Source of the DNA: JALORV01 sp963707445
GTDB taxonomy: Bacteria > Pseudomonadota > Gammaproteobacteria > Burkholderiales > Burkholderiaceae_F
Length of the DNA: 64,000 nucleotides
Direction of reading: 5' to 3'
NCBI GenBank assembly: GCA_963707445.1
Contig: CAVPPW010000038.1
Coordinates: 24,684-88,683, forward strand
Numbering within the stretch: position 1 is the first letter of the stretch; every line of letters starts with the position of its first letter. The translations under genes were made by a program, and so were the position numbers. Below are positions 9,001 through 18,398 of this stretch, one piece after another. Below the pieces are notes generated by a model that saw only the letters and a list, made by a program, of their open reading frames with translations, was not told where the DNA came from and made no database searches.

Positions 9001-9582
9001 CTAACCGGCGTTTCCGCCGATGCGTCCGCTCCAGCGCGGCGCGTTGTCGGCACCGAGGCCGAACAGGTCGAGGACCCGCAGCACGGTGTGGTCGATCATC
9101 TCGTCGATCGAAGCCGGCCGCTGGTACAGAGCCGGCACTGGCGGGAAGATGACGCCGCCCATTAACGTTACCGCTTCCATGTTGCGGATGTGCGCGAGGT
9201 TCAGCGGCGCCTCGCGCGCCAGCAGAACCAGGCGGCGCCGCTCCTTCAGGCAGACGTCCGCAGCGCGCGTGATCAGGTTATCGGCAGCACCGTGCGCGAT
9301 CGCGGCCAGCGTCTTCATCGAGCACGGCGCGACCACCATGCCGTCGGTCGCGAACGATCCGCTGGCGATCGTTGCACCGATGTCGTTGACGCTGTGGACC
9401 ACGTGCGCCAGCGACTCGACCTCGCCTCGCTTCAGATCGAGCTCCTGATAGGCATTGAGCACGCCTGCCGCGGACAGCAGCAGGTGGATCTCAACTTCAG
9501 GCCGCTCGCGTAGCCGCCGCAGCAGCTGGATGCCATAGGCGGCACCACTGGCGCCCGTGATCGCGACGATCAGGCGCCGCAC
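9001..9582 (-). CDS. ubiX: Flavin prenyltransferase UbiX
   Basis: UbiX prenylates FMN to make the cofactor used by UbiD-type decarboxylases in ubiquinone synthesis. The 193-residue protein starts MRRLIVAITGASGAAYG with the FMN-binding GASG motif. Further family segments are VVAPCSMKTLAAIAHG, NLITRAADVCLKERRRLVLL and AREAPLN. The length is normal. It is separated from grxD by only about 8 bp on the same strand, so the two may be co-transcribed. Confidence 0.95.
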   Translation of the reverse strand: MRRLIVAITGASGAAYGIQLLRRLRERPEVEIHLLLSAAGVLNAYQELDLKRGEVESLAHVVHSVNDIGATIASGSFATDGMVVAPCSMKTLAAIAHGAADNLITRAADVCLKERRRLVLLAREAPLNLAHIRNMEAVTLMGGVIFPPVPALYQRPASIDEMIDHTVLRVLDLFGLGADNAPRWSGRIGGNAG

Positions 9583-9589
9583 GGCGATC

Positions 9590-9911
9590 CTAGGTGGCCT
9601 GCGCTTCCTTCAACAGAGTCTGCAGTTCCCCGGACTGGAACATCTCCATGATGATGTCCGAGCCGCCCACGAACTGCGCCGTTGACGTAGAGCTGGGGGA
9701 TCGTCGGCCAGTTGGCGAATTCCTTGACGCCCTGTCGCACCTCGTCGTCCTCCAGCACATTGACCGTCACGAGGTTCTGCGCGCCGGCCTGCCGCAGGGC
9801 CTGGACCGCACGCCCGGAGAAGCCGCACTGCGGAAACTGCGCTGTCCCTTTCATGAACAGCACGACGGGGTGCTCGGTGAGCGTTTTCTCGATGAATTGC
9901 TTGGCGTCCAT
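9590..9911 (-). CDS. grxD: Monothiol glutaredoxin Grx4 family (frame broken once)
   Basis: This is a cytosolic monothiol glutaredoxin involved in Fe-S cluster transfer. The N-terminus MDAKQFIEKTLTEHPVVLFMKGT, the CGFS active site (PQCGFSGRAVQ) and FANWPTIPQLYVNG are clear. The C-terminal segment (F)VGGSDIIMEMFQSGEL is read only after a shift near 9675. The gene length is one base over a multiple of three, so a single insertion restores ~106 residues, the family length. It has its own upstream gap after the prmC terminator. Confidence 0.92.
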
Positions 9912-10027
9912 GGCGAAAGTCCTGCAGGGAAGGTCGAGTTTAAAGCCCCGGCACGCACCGTCAAACCGGGCGAAACTGCCGTGCCGGGCGGGACAGGTGC
10001 GCTGCAACTTGAATGATCGTGACCGTG

Positions 10028-10053
10028 AAAACCGGGCCGCGTTCCCCGGTTTT
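10028..10053. terminator. Hairpin terminator downstream of prmC
   Basis: A perfect 9-bp inverted repeat AAAACCGGG...CCCGGTTTT has an 8-nt loop. The stem ends in four T on either strand, as in bidirectional intrinsic terminators. It lies 150 bp after the prmC stop and ahead of grxD, so it would end the leftward hemA-prfA-prmC transcript. Confidence 0.6.
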
Positions 10054-10202
10054 CGGGTCCTATGCCGGCGCGCGCCTGCGCTCCAATGATGCCGCGCCGT
10101 AACCCGGAATTCCCGACGCCCCATGGCATCGCACAGTCCAAATTCGGCGCACCAATTCTCGCGTGTGCGCCAGCTCGTTCACTACGCCATTCTGCGCCCG
10201 AC

Positions 10203-11003
10203 TTACCAACGGGCCTGCGTGACGCGGAGGTGACCGACCGCATCGCGCACCGCTTCGACGCTACCGAAGCCGGCCGCTGATGCCAGGCGGCCGACCGCCG
10301 GCGCCTGGTCCCAGCCGTGTTCGACGATGAGCCAGCCCGGTCGGCGCAACCGGACCGGAGCCCCCTGGATGATTTCCGCCAGGCAGCGGAGCCCGTCAGC
10401 CTCATCGGTGAGCGCAAGCGGCGGCTCATGCGTCAGTGCGCCGAGGTGCGGGTCGCCAGCTGCAACGTACGGCGGATTGCTGACGATCAGGTCGAAGCGC
10501 TCATCGCCGACCGCGCCGTACCAATCGCCACCCAGCCAAGCGATGTCTGCGCCGAGCGCCGCGGCGTTGCCGCGCGCGACCTGGAGCGCCGCCGCCGAGA
10601 TATCAGTGGCCGTCAGCTGCAATTCGGGGTGCTCGAGCTTCAGCGTGATCGCGATACAGCCCGACCCGGTTCCGAGCTCGAGGACGCGCGTCGCGCCGGT
10701 CGACCGGATGCAGTCGAGCGCCACGTCGATCAGCGTTTCCGTGTCCGGCCGGGGCACGAGGACGTCCGGCGTAATCGAGAAACGGCGACCGTAGAACTCC
10801 TGGATTCCGGTGAGGTAGGCCAGTGGCTCGCCGCTCAAGCGGCGCGCGACCAGAGCGAAAAACACTTCAGCGTCCGCGTGAGACAGGTCCAGCTCGGAGT
10901 GCGAAATCAAGCGCTCGCGCGTGACGCCCAGCGCGTGCGCGAGCAGCGCGCGCGCCTCCGTGCGGGGCAGCCCGCTCGCGGTCTGAAGCTGCTCCGCGGT
11001 CAC
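10203..11003 (-). CDS. prmC: Peptide chain release factor N5-glutamine methyltransferase
   Basis: PrmC methylates the Gln of the GGQ motif of RF1 and RF2. The 266-residue protein has the N-terminal helical domain (TEARALLAHALGVTRERL). It continues with the SAM-binding motif (VLELGTGSGCIAITL) and the catalytic NPPY motif (FDLIVSNPPYVA). It lies directly downstream of prfA, encoding its substrate, with a 9-bp gap. This order is standard in betaproteobacteria. Confidence 0.96.
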   Translation of the reverse strand: MTAEQLQTASGLPRTEARALLAHALGVTRERLISHSELDLSHADAEVFFALVARRLSGEPLAYLTGIQEFYGRRFSITPDVLVPRPDTETLIDVALDCIRSTGATRVLELGTGSGCIAITLKLEHPELQLTATDISAAALQVARGNAAALGADIAWLGGDWYGAVGDERFDLIVSNPPYVAAGDPHLGALTHEPPLALTDEADGLRCLAEIIQGAPVRLRRPGWLIVEHGWDQAPAVGRLASAAGFGSVEAVRDAVGHLRVTQARW

Positions 11004-11012
11004 GAGCGCGGC

Positions 11013-12095
11013 TCAGGCCGTTTCGCCGAGCGCGGCAAGCTGCTCGGCCTGGTGCTCGGCGGCGAGCCGCTCGGTGAGCTCAGTCAGGTCGCCATCCATG
11101 ATCTGGTCGATCTTGTACAGCGTCAGGTTGATGCGGTGGTCGGTCACGCGGCCCTGCGGGAAGTTGTAGGTACGGATGCGTTCGCTGCGGTCGCCGGAAC
11201 CGATCAGGGTCTTGCGAGTCGACGCTTCCTTGGCCTGCTGCTCGCGCGTGCGCCGGTCCATGATGCGAGCAGCGAGGATCTTCATCGCGCGCTCGCGGTT
11301 CTTGTGCTGCGAACGATCGTCCTGGCACTCGACCACGATGCCGGTTTGCAAGTGTGTGATGCGCACCGCGCTCTCCGTCTTGTTGACGTGCTGACCGCCG
11401 GCGCCGGAAGCGCGAAAGACGTCGATGCGAATCTCGGTCGGATCGATCTTCACCTCGTTGATCTCGTCGGCTTCAGGCAGCACGGCGATGGTGCACGCCG
11501 ACGTATGGATGCGGCCCTGCGCCTCGGTCTCCGGCACACGCTGCACGCGATGGCCGCCCGACTCGAACTTCAGCTTTGAATAGGCGCCCTGGCCGACAAT
11601 GCGCACGATTGCCTCCTTGTAGCCACCGAGATCTGACGGGCTTTCGGAGATCATCTCGGTGGTCCAGCGCTGCCGCTCGGCGTAGCGCATGTACATGCGC
11701 AGCAGTTCACCGGCAAAGAGCGCCGACTCGTCGCCACCGGTGCCTGCGCGCACCTCGAGAAAGATGTTGCGCTCGTCGTTCGGGTCCTTGGGCAGCAGCA
11801 GCCGCTGCAGATCAACTTCGATCTCGGCCATACGCGCACGCGCCGCATGCATCTCCTCCTCGGCCAGCGCCTTCATGTCTGCGTCGGACAGCATTTCCTC
11901 GGCGCCGAGCAGGTCGGCCTGTGCCCGGTGATACTCGTGAAACCGCGTGACCACGGGCTCGATCTCGGCGCGCTCCTGGCCGAGCGACCGCAGCCGGTTC
12001 ATGTCGCGGGCCGCGTCTTCGCGTGCGAGCTGCGCATCGATGTCCTCCAGCCGTCGCGCGAGGTGCTGGAGCTTGTGCTGCATGGAAGGTTTCAT
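11013..12095 (-). CDS. prfA: Peptide chain release factor 1
   Basis: RF1 recognises UAA and UAG stop codons and triggers peptide release. The ~360-residue protein starts MKPSMQHKLQHL at 12095; a Met four codons later is possible. The catalytic GGQ lies in GAGGQHVNKTESAVRITH. The C-terminal segment RIRTYNFPQGRVTDHRINLT is present. It is flanked by hemA upstream and prmC downstream on the same strand. Confidence 0.97.
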   Translation of the reverse strand: MKPSMQHKLQHLARRLEDIDAQLAREDAARDMNRLRSLGQERAEIEPVVTRFHEYHRAQADLLGAEEMLSDADMKALAEEEMHAARARMAEIEVDLQRLLLPKDPNDERNIFLEVRAGTGGDESALFAGELLRMYMRYAERQRWTTEMISESPSDLGGYKEAIVRIVGQGAYSKLKFESGGHRVQRVPETEAQGRIHTSACTIAVLPEADEINEVKIDPTEIRIDVFRASGAGGQHVNKTESAVRITHLQTGIVVECQDDRSQHKNRERAMKILAARIMDRRTREQQAKEASTRKTLIGSGDRSERIRTYNFPQGRVTDHRINLTLYKIDQIMDGDLTELTERLAAEHQAEQLAALGETA

Positions 12096-12222
12096 GGCGG
12101 AAGAGCTCAGTCGTGTCTGCGGGTGGCCGATGCGGGCCGCATGCGTCCGGCGCCTTGGCGCGCCGGGAGTCGTTCGCCCGCCGCGCCGCCGTCGCAGGGA
12201 CCGCGGCGCCAGCGGGCGACAG

Positions 12223-13506
12223 CTAATCGTCGGAGTTCGAGTAGAAGCGTGCGAGCAGCGCCTGCAAGCGCCGGTGCTCGGCGTTGTCACCGGCCTCGCG
12301 CAGTGTGCTCATCGGGTCGTGCAGGAACTTGTTCGTCAGCGCCTGCGACAGCTGCTCGACGACGACCTCCGGCGCCTCGCCGCGCGCCAGTTGCTTGAGG
12401 GCACGTTCGAGCTCGCGCCGGCGCAATGCGTCGGCACGAGTCCGCAGATCCTGGATCACCGGGACGACGCGGCGCGCCTTGATCCATTCCTCGAAATCGC
12501 GCACGCGCGACTCGATGATCGCCTCGGCCTGCGCAACGGCGGCCTGGCGGCTCTCGCTGCCGCTCTGGACGATGCGACCGAGGTCATCCACGGTATGCAC
12601 GTAGACGTCGTCCAGCCGCGCGACCTCGGGTTCGACGTCGCGCGGCACCGCGAGGTCGACGATGAACATCGGCTTGCGCCTGCGCGACTTGATCGCCCGC
12701 TCGATCATCCCCAGGCCGATGATCGGCAGCGAGCTCGCGGTACACGAGACCACGATGTCGTAGCGAGCGATCGCGTCAGGCAGCTCTGACAGCTTGATCG
12801 AGCTGGCGTGGAAGCGGTGCGCCAGCAATTGCGCACGCTCGAGCGTGCGATTGGCAACCGTGATCGACTTCGGGTGCTGCGCAGCGAAGTGCGTGGCAGC
12901 GAGCTCGATCATCTCGCCGGCGCCGACGAACAGGACGCGCTCGCCGGCCAGGCTGCCGAAGATGCGCTGTGCCACCCGCACCGCGGCCGCAGCCATCGAC
13001 ACCGACTGCGCGCCGATCTCGGTCGTGCTGCGCACTTCCTTGGCCACCGCAAAAGTGCGCTGGAACAGGTGATTCAGCATCAGCCCTAGTCCGCCGGCGC
13101 TGCGCGCGAGCTTTTCGGCTTGCTTCATCTGCCCCAGGATCTGGGGCTCGCCCAGCACCATCGAATCAAGGCCGCTGGCCACGCGGAAGGCGTGCCGGAC
13201 AGCGCTCGCCTGCGGCAGCACGTAGGTGTGGCGCTGCAGTTCGTCCAGGCTCAGCTGCTTTTCCGCCGCGACGAATTCCTGCAGCGCGATTTGAGCGCGC
13301 TCCGGTTCGTCCGCGGCGCAGTACAGCTCGGTGCGGTTGCACGTCGATACGATGGCCGCCTCCGAGATCTGACCACCCGCGGGCTGTGCGAGCTTTGCCC
13401 GCAGCCGGCCGATCGTCGTGCAGATCTCCTCGGGCACGAAGGCAATACGCTCCCGCACCGCCAGCGGAGCGGTCGTGTGATTCAGGCCAAGAGTCAGGAG
13501 CTGCAT
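12223..13506 (-). CDS. hemA: Glutamyl-tRNA reductase
   Basis: HemA reduces glutamyl-tRNA to glutamate-1-semialdehyde, the first committed step of C5 tetrapyrrole synthesis. The 427-residue protein starts MQLLTLGLNHTTAPLAVRE. It carries the catalytic Cys in VSTCNRTELY, the NADPH-binding region (VLFVGAGEMIELAATHF) and a C-terminal dimerisation helix. I start at 13506 because the longer open frame upstream lacks homology-like features. It is the first gene of hemA-prfA-prmC. Confidence 0.95.
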   Translation of the reverse strand: MQLLTLGLNHTTAPLAVRERIAFVPEEICTTIGRLRAKLAQPAGGQISEAAIVSTCNRTELYCAADEPERAQIALQEFVAAEKQLSLDELQRHTYVLPQASAVRHAFRVASGLDSMVLGEPQILGQMKQAEKLARSAGGLGLMLNHLFQRTFAVAKEVRSTTEIGAQSVSMAAAAVRVAQRIFGSLAGERVLFVGAGEMIELAATHFAAQHPKSITVANRTLERAQLLAHRFHASSIKLSELPDAIARYDIVVSCTASSLPIIGLGMIERAIKSRRRKPMFIVDLAVPRDVEPEVARLDDVYVHTVDDLGRIVQSGSESRQAAVAQAEAIIESRVRDFEEWIKARRVVPVIQDLRTRADALRRRELERALKQLARGEAPEVVVEQLSQALTNKFLHDPMSTLREAGDNAEHRRLQALLARFYSNSDD

Positions 13507-13684
13507 GGCTTGCCGGAACGTGAGGCGCCTGCCGACAATACGAAACCGCCAAATTATAGGCGCCGGCGTTTTCGCAAACCGTTGATCTGGATCGTCCGGA
13601 AGGGTCAGTCCCGGGGTAGCGCGGCGTTGCCCTCCGGGGCGTTGCGCCGCACCAGTCCCGTGCATTCAGCGGCCGGGTCGCGGC

Positions 13685-13891
13685 CTAACGCTTCCCGAGC
13701 CAGTGCTGGGCATGCTGCATTTCGAGCAGCTCCGCCGGGCAGCGCATCTCGAGCGACTCGGCCTGGTGCAGGCACACCTGCAGCATCTGAGCGGTCGCGA
13801 GCACATCGGCCAGCGCGTCGTGGTGCGGTGGAAACAGCCGGCTCAGCAGGCGCATGCGGTCTGGTCCAGGCGCAGTTCTCGCACGCCGCAC
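13685..13891 (-). pseudogene. 3' fragment of a DnaQ-superfamily 3'-5' exonuclease
   Basis: Only the last ~55-60 residues of a DnaQ-like exonuclease are present. The fragment has the ExoIII motif and following helix (HHDALADVLATAQML) and a tail ending QHWLGKR and TAG. The catalytic ExoI (DxE) and ExoII motifs, ~130 residues, are absent. The DUF294 gene stops immediately upstream, where the exonuclease start would be expected. Either a real deletion or a gap in the assembly removed the 5' part. The assignment rests on the HDAxxD pattern and on frequent pairing of such exonucleases with DUF294 genes. Confidence 0.55.
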
Positions 13892-13892
13892 A

Positions 13893-15792
13893 TCAGAGTG
13901 CGAACGAGTAGGTTTCCTTCAGCCGCTGCTGCAGCTTGCGCGCTTGTCGGAAAGTCTCCTTCAGCATCCGCTGGTCGACCTCGTTGAGTGAATACGGGTC
14001 GACACGGTTCGGACTGGCCGGGTGCGGATGCTCCTGCGCACGCAGCCGCAGAACCTGCAGGTAGTGAAACGCGTCGACCGTAGCCTCGACGTGCCGCGGA
14101 TCGGCCTTGACCTTCTCGCCCGCGTGCCGCAGGCGGTCGGCGGTGCCGGTGAAACTGGAGCCCGTAGCGAGTGCGAACACGCGCGCCGCATCCACGAAGA
14201 TGCGTGCGCCGCGCTTCTTGAGGTCCAGAGTGCCCTCGCGTCCTGGTTTGTCCGAGACCTGAAAGGCCCGAATCAAGCCAAGCGGCGGTTCGGTCTGCAG
14301 CGCGTTCTGCACCATCAGGCGCAGGAACAGCTTGTTGTCCTGCGTACGTGCCAGCAGCCAGTCGCGCAGACGCTCGGCGAGTGCCGCTTCGCCATACAGC
14401 GGTCGGAAATCAAAGAAGATGTTTGCGTTCAGCAGTCGCTCGGGCGTCGGTTCGCTGATCCAGGACGTGAACTGGTCGCGCCACTCTGTCTCCGTCAGGC
14501 ACCACTGCGGGTTGCTGGCCATGATGTTGCCCTTGCACAGCGGAAACCCGAGCTCATCCAATGCCGCGTTGACATCGCGCGCGAACGCCAACGAGTTCGT
14601 GGCGTGCCCGGAGCGCGTCGGAGGCCTCCGCCGGTGCCGCGAAGATCAGCGCGTTGTCCTGATCGGTGGCCAGCGTCTGCTCGCCGCGCCCCTCGCTGCC
14701 GAGGGCGAGCCAGCACCACTTCAGGCCTTCGAGGTCATGATCCTGCAGCACGCGGTTGAGCACCTCGCGCGTCAGCGCATCGTTCAGCGCTGCAATCGTG
14801 CGGGTCAGCGCCTCGGCGGAAACGCCCTGGGCCAGCAGATTGCGGGCCAGGTTGCGGATGTCTCCGGCAACGTGCGCGAGCCCCTTGATCGAACGCACCG
14901 AGCGGATTGCGTGATGGATCTGCCGCAGACTGACGCGCTGCAGAGCAAACAGATCGTGCTCGAAGATCGTTCCGAGAACCTTGCCGTGCGCGGTCACGAT
15001 CATCTGATGAAAGCCGCCCGCGGCCATGCTCTGGATTGCTTCAGCGGCTGAAGCTTCAGCCGGCAGTGTGATCGGATCCGGCGTCATGACCTGTGACACC
15101 GGCGTCTCGAGCGGCAGCGCCTGCAGCACGACGCGATCGCGCAGGTCGTTGAGCGTGAACACGCCCACCGGCGACGACTTCTCGTCGACGACGATGATCG
15201 AGCGCACGGCGTGCTCCTTCATCTGCGTCAGCGCATCGCGCAGCGAGGTGGTCGCGAGACAGGTGACAGGTTCGGACGGGATCAGATCCGCCAGCGGGCG
15301 CGTCAGCGAATGCTGATCAGCGGCGACCTGACTGTAGTGGCGCTGCAATTCCGCGAGTGACTGCTGCGCGAGCACCGTGACCGCCTCGGTGCAGTAGGCC
15401 GCGAACTCGGGAGAAAGCGCCCGCAGCTTCTGGAAATCGTCGACCGGCAGGAGGTAGGCAAACGACGTCTCGGTCGCTCGATAGCTGCGCGTCGGCTGTC
15501 CCCCGGCAGACAGAGCGCCGACCGGAAAGCAGTCGCCGGCTGCAGCACGCGGTCCGGCATCGTGTCGAGGCCCGCGGTGACACTGGCCACGTTGCCCGCT
15601 CTGGATGATGTGCAGCGGCGGGAATTCGGCGCTGCGGTCGACGATGACGCTGTCCTTCGGAAAGTCGGCGAGCTTGAGCCGTGGAATCAGGAACGCCAGA
15701 GCGTCCTCGCGCATCTGCGAGTACGGCGCGTGCTTGGAAAGGAAGTCGCGCACGGCCTCGAAGACGAGCGGCGGTGTTTTCGGTTGGTTCAT
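13893..15792 (-). CDS. DUF294 nucleotidyltransferase-like protein with cNMP-binding and CBS domains (frame broken ~3 times)
   Basis: A ~630-residue cytosolic signalling protein. The N-terminal cyclic-nucleotide-binding fold (FPKDSVIVDRSAEFPPLHIIQSG) is followed by two CBS motifs (TCLATTSLRDALTQM and VMTPDPITLPAEASAAEA). The nucleotidyltransferase-like core is ALGSEGRGEQTLATDQDNAL, with a DUF294 C-terminal helical domain after it. The frame leaves and re-enters near 15598 and 15535, and shifts again near 14590. The family resembles the N-terminal part of GlnD uridylyltransferases. It often accompanies actP and sensor genes, as here, but no substrate is known. Confidence 0.85.
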
Positions 15793-15843
15793 GCCTCAAA
15801 GATACAAAAACACGAGTGCAATCGGTCAATGCCCGTCAACTGA

Positions 15844-18027
15844 TCAGTACTTGATGCGTGCGTAATACGTTTGCTGCGTCGCCTCCCGTGCCTGGCCTAG
15901 CGTGTGGATGCCCATTTCGGCGAGCAGCGGAAGCAGTTTGAGGAAGATCTCGGCGGTCACCATCGCGTCGCCGAGTGCCGTATGGCGACCACTGACCTTG
16001 ACGCCAAAGCGCTCGGCGATGGCTTCCAGCCGGTGCGACTCCTGGTTGGGGTGCATCAGCGCCGACAGCAACAGCGTATCGAGCACTGGCTGCTCGAAGC
16101 GCACCCCAGTGGTGTTTTCCTTCAGTTGCAGGAAGCGCATGTCGAACGCTGCGTTGTGTGCGACCAGCACGGTGTCCTGCGCGAACGCGTGAAACGCGGG
16201 CAACACCTTTTCGATAGTCGGCTGCCCGGCCACCATCTCCGGCGTGATGCCGTGAATCGGGATCGACGCCTCGGCGATTGGACGGCGCGGGTCGACCAGC
16301 TGCTCGAAGCATTCGCCTTTCAGCAGTTTGCCGTTGACCAGCCGCGTGGCCCCGATCTGGATGATCTCATCTCCGGCCGAGGGATCCAGTCCGGTCGTTT
16401 CGGTGTCGAAGACGGTGTAGCTCAATTCGGTCAGCCGGCGCTCATCGAGTTCGCGCGTCAGTTCGTTGACGCGAAACAGGTCGAAGTCGTAGTACTCGGG
16501 TCGGCCCTCATGGTGCAGTGATGCCGACGAGTCGAGTTCCTCCTGCGCGCTGGCGAGCGGCAGCAGGAAGCGGAAGAACGCCTGCTGACGCGCCCGATCG
16601 CGTTCGAACCAGAACTCGCCGCCATGGCGCTGAACGATATCGCGCACGCTGAGCGAGCCGATTTCCGAGCCGACGCGGATCGGGTCGGTCTCCCAGCTTG
16701 CCAGGGCCTCGGTGCTGACTGCCTGGCCGCTCCAGACAAGGTCCAGATGCGCGCGTTTGTCCGCCGGCGTCAGCCGCAGCCACACGATCTTGATGTCGTA
16801 TTCCTCCGCCAGCCGCCCGGCAAGGTAGGCGAGCGCCTGCAGCAGCGAGAAGCTGTCGACCTTCAGCCACAAAACGTCGTCGACTTCGGCGGAATCCGTG
16901 CGCAGACCTCGGGCCGCTTCGATGCGCCTCCGCGCGGCGGCGACCAGGTCGGTGCCGCGCATGTCCTCCAGCGGCCAGCGCGTCTTCATCTGCTGTGCCG
17001 CCTGCGCGGCGAGCGTGCGGATGCGCCCGCTCATTGCGTGCACCTCCTCGTGGATCACACGGTGGAAGCGCTCGCGCATCGACACGTCGAGTTCGGGGTC
17101 CTCGAGCACTTCGACCGCTGCCTGCATGTTGCCGAGCGAGGCGCGGCTGTCCTCGGTCAGTCCGTGCAGCAACCGGTCGCGCGCCGACTCCTGTTCAAAA
17201 TCGCTGGTGATGTTGTCGAGCATCAGCACAAAGCCGTTCAGCTCCGCCTCCCGACCCGGCTCGGCGCTCGTGCTGCGCACCGGCGCCATCTGAACGCGCA
17301 GCAGATGCCCCGCACGCGTGGTCGTGACGAACTGCGCCGACGGGTTGGCCACCCCACGCTGCAGGCGGTGCTGGATGTTCTCAAGCGCGTGCGCGACCAG
17401 CCTGCGGTCGAACACGGCGTAGATTGAGCGTCCCAGGCCGATCAGCTCGGCGCCGTCAGCCAGCGTGGGGGTCTGAGACAGCGTTCGAAACTGCACGCGC
17501 GCGCGGTTGTTGTACAGCAGTACGCGTCCGTCCAGATTGCACACGACGACGCTTTGGGTCAGCTCCGACATCAGCGCTGCGAGCCGGCTTCGTTCCTGCT
17601 CGACGTTGCGGCTGGCTTCTTCAACCTGCGCGGCGATATCACCGCGCAGCTGTGCACGCTGGCGCACGAGCTCGCCGATCACCTGCGCCAGGCCGCGCAC
17701 GTCGGCGCTGCCGCTGCTCGGCTCGAGTTCGCGCTGCACTTCGCCGGCGGCGAGCACGCGTGCCTGCTCGAGCAGACGCGCCGGCGCACCGACCCACCGC
17801 CGGTACAGCGGCGGCACGGCTGCGGCGACGAGCCCGAGAATCACCAGTAGCGCCACCACTGCCGCGGGCAGACTCGGGCCCAGCAGCTCGAACAGCGCGT
17901 CGCGCTGGCCCGGAGCGAGCGGCGTCCATGCCAGCGCGGCGATCAATCCGACCCACATCAGCAGCAGCAGTGCGGCCGCGGCCACGGCACCGATCACCGT
18001 GGTGAGCAGCCTCCTGTCGAGTTTCAC
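15844..18027 (-). CDS. Membrane sensor-kinase-like protein fused to a C-terminal DnaQ 3'-5' exonuclease
   Basis: The 727-residue protein begins with two membrane helices (~8-32 and ~50-72). A HAMP-like linker and coiled coil follow, then a PAS-like domain (VVVCNLDGRVLLYNNRA) and a region shaped like HisKA/HATPase. The usual H-box is replaced by LLHGLTEDSRASLGNMQA, with no histidine at the phosphoacceptor position, and the ATP-binding N-box is poor. Residues ~541-700 are a complete exonuclease: DTETTGL (ExoI), HNAAFDMRF (ExoII) and HTALGDAM (ExoIII). It overlaps the downstream end of the receiver gene by 4 bp. No frame break is seen, so the fusion is real in this sequence. Confidence 0.85.
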   Translation of the reverse strand: MKLDRRLLTTVIGAVAAAALLLLMWVGLIAALAWTPLAPGQRDALFELLGPSLPAAVVALLVILGLVAAAVPPLYRRWVGAPARLLEQARVLAAGEVQRELEPSSGSADVRGLAQVIGELVRQRAQLRGDIAAQVEEASRNVEQERSRLAALMSELTQSVVVCNLDGRVLLYNNRARVQFRTLSQTPTLADGAELIGLGRSIYAVFDRRLVAHALENIQHRLQRGVANPSAQFVTTTRAGHLLRVQMAPVRSTSAEPGREAELNGFVLMLDNITSDFEQESARDRLLHGLTEDSRASLGNMQAAVEVLEDPELDVSMRERFHRVIHEEVHAMSGRIRTLAAQAAQQMKTRWPLEDMRGTDLVAAARRRIEAARGLRTDSAEVDDVLWLKVDSFSLLQALAYLAGRLAEEYDIKIVWLRLTPADKRAHLDLVWSGQAVSTEALASWETDPIRVGSEIGSLSVRDIVQRHGGEFWFERDRARQQAFFRFLLPLASAQEELDSSASLHHEGRPEYYDFDLFRVNELTRELDERRLTELSYTVFDTETTGLDPSAGDEIIQIGATRLVNGKLLKGECFEQLVDPRRPIAEASIPIHGITPEMVAGQPTIEKVLPAFHAFAQDTVLVAHNAAFDMRFLQLKENTTGVRFEQPVLDTLLLSALMHPNQESHRLEAIAERFGVKVSGRHTALGDAMVTAEIFLKLLPLLAEMGIHTLGQAREATQQTYYARIKY

Positions 18028-18398
18028 TTCTTCGCCGCCAGCAGGTCACGCACCTTCTGTACCAGTTCCTTGGTCGAAAATGGCTTGGTGATGTAGTCGT
18101 CGGCGCCGAGCGCAAGCCCTTTGGCCACGTCGGTGTCGCGACCCTTTGCCGTGAGCATCAGGATGAGCGTGTCCTTCAGTTCGTCGTCGGCACGGACTTC
18201 CTGACACACCTCGAAGCCGGTCTTCGCCGGCATCATCACGTCGAGCAATACCAGCGTCGGGCGCTCGCGCCGCAGCGTGTCGAGCGCCTCGGCGCCGTTG
18301 CGCGCGACGCTCACGGTGTAGCCCTCGCGCTTCATCAGGTACTCGAGCGAGATCAGGATGTTCGGCTCGTCGTCGGCGATCAGGATCTTGCAGCTCAT
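18024..18398 (-). CDS. CheY-like single-domain response regulator
   Basis: The 124-residue protein is a receiver domain only. The acidic pair is in LIADDEPN, the phospho-acceptor Asp is about residue 53 (LVLLDVMMP), and the conserved Lys is in YITKPFS. It has no output domain, so it must act through protein contact or phosphotransfer. It is wedged between the symporter-linked kinase (4-bp overlap) and the sensor-exonuclease fusion (4-bp overlap). The arrangement suggests phosphorelay from the first to the second. The start is the ATG at 18398 (MSCKILIADD). Confidence 0.92.
   Translation of the reverse strand: MSCKILIADDEPNILISLEYLMKREGYTVSVARNGAEALDTLRRERPTLVLLDVMMPAKTGFEVCQEVRADDELKDTLILMLTAKGRDTDVAKGLALGADDYITKPFSTKELVQKVRDLLAAKK

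Noticed and set aside
10317..11579. A 420-residue plus-strand open frame opposite prmC and prfA
   Set aside because: It mirrors two essential, clearly conserved genes and has no protein-like features of its own.
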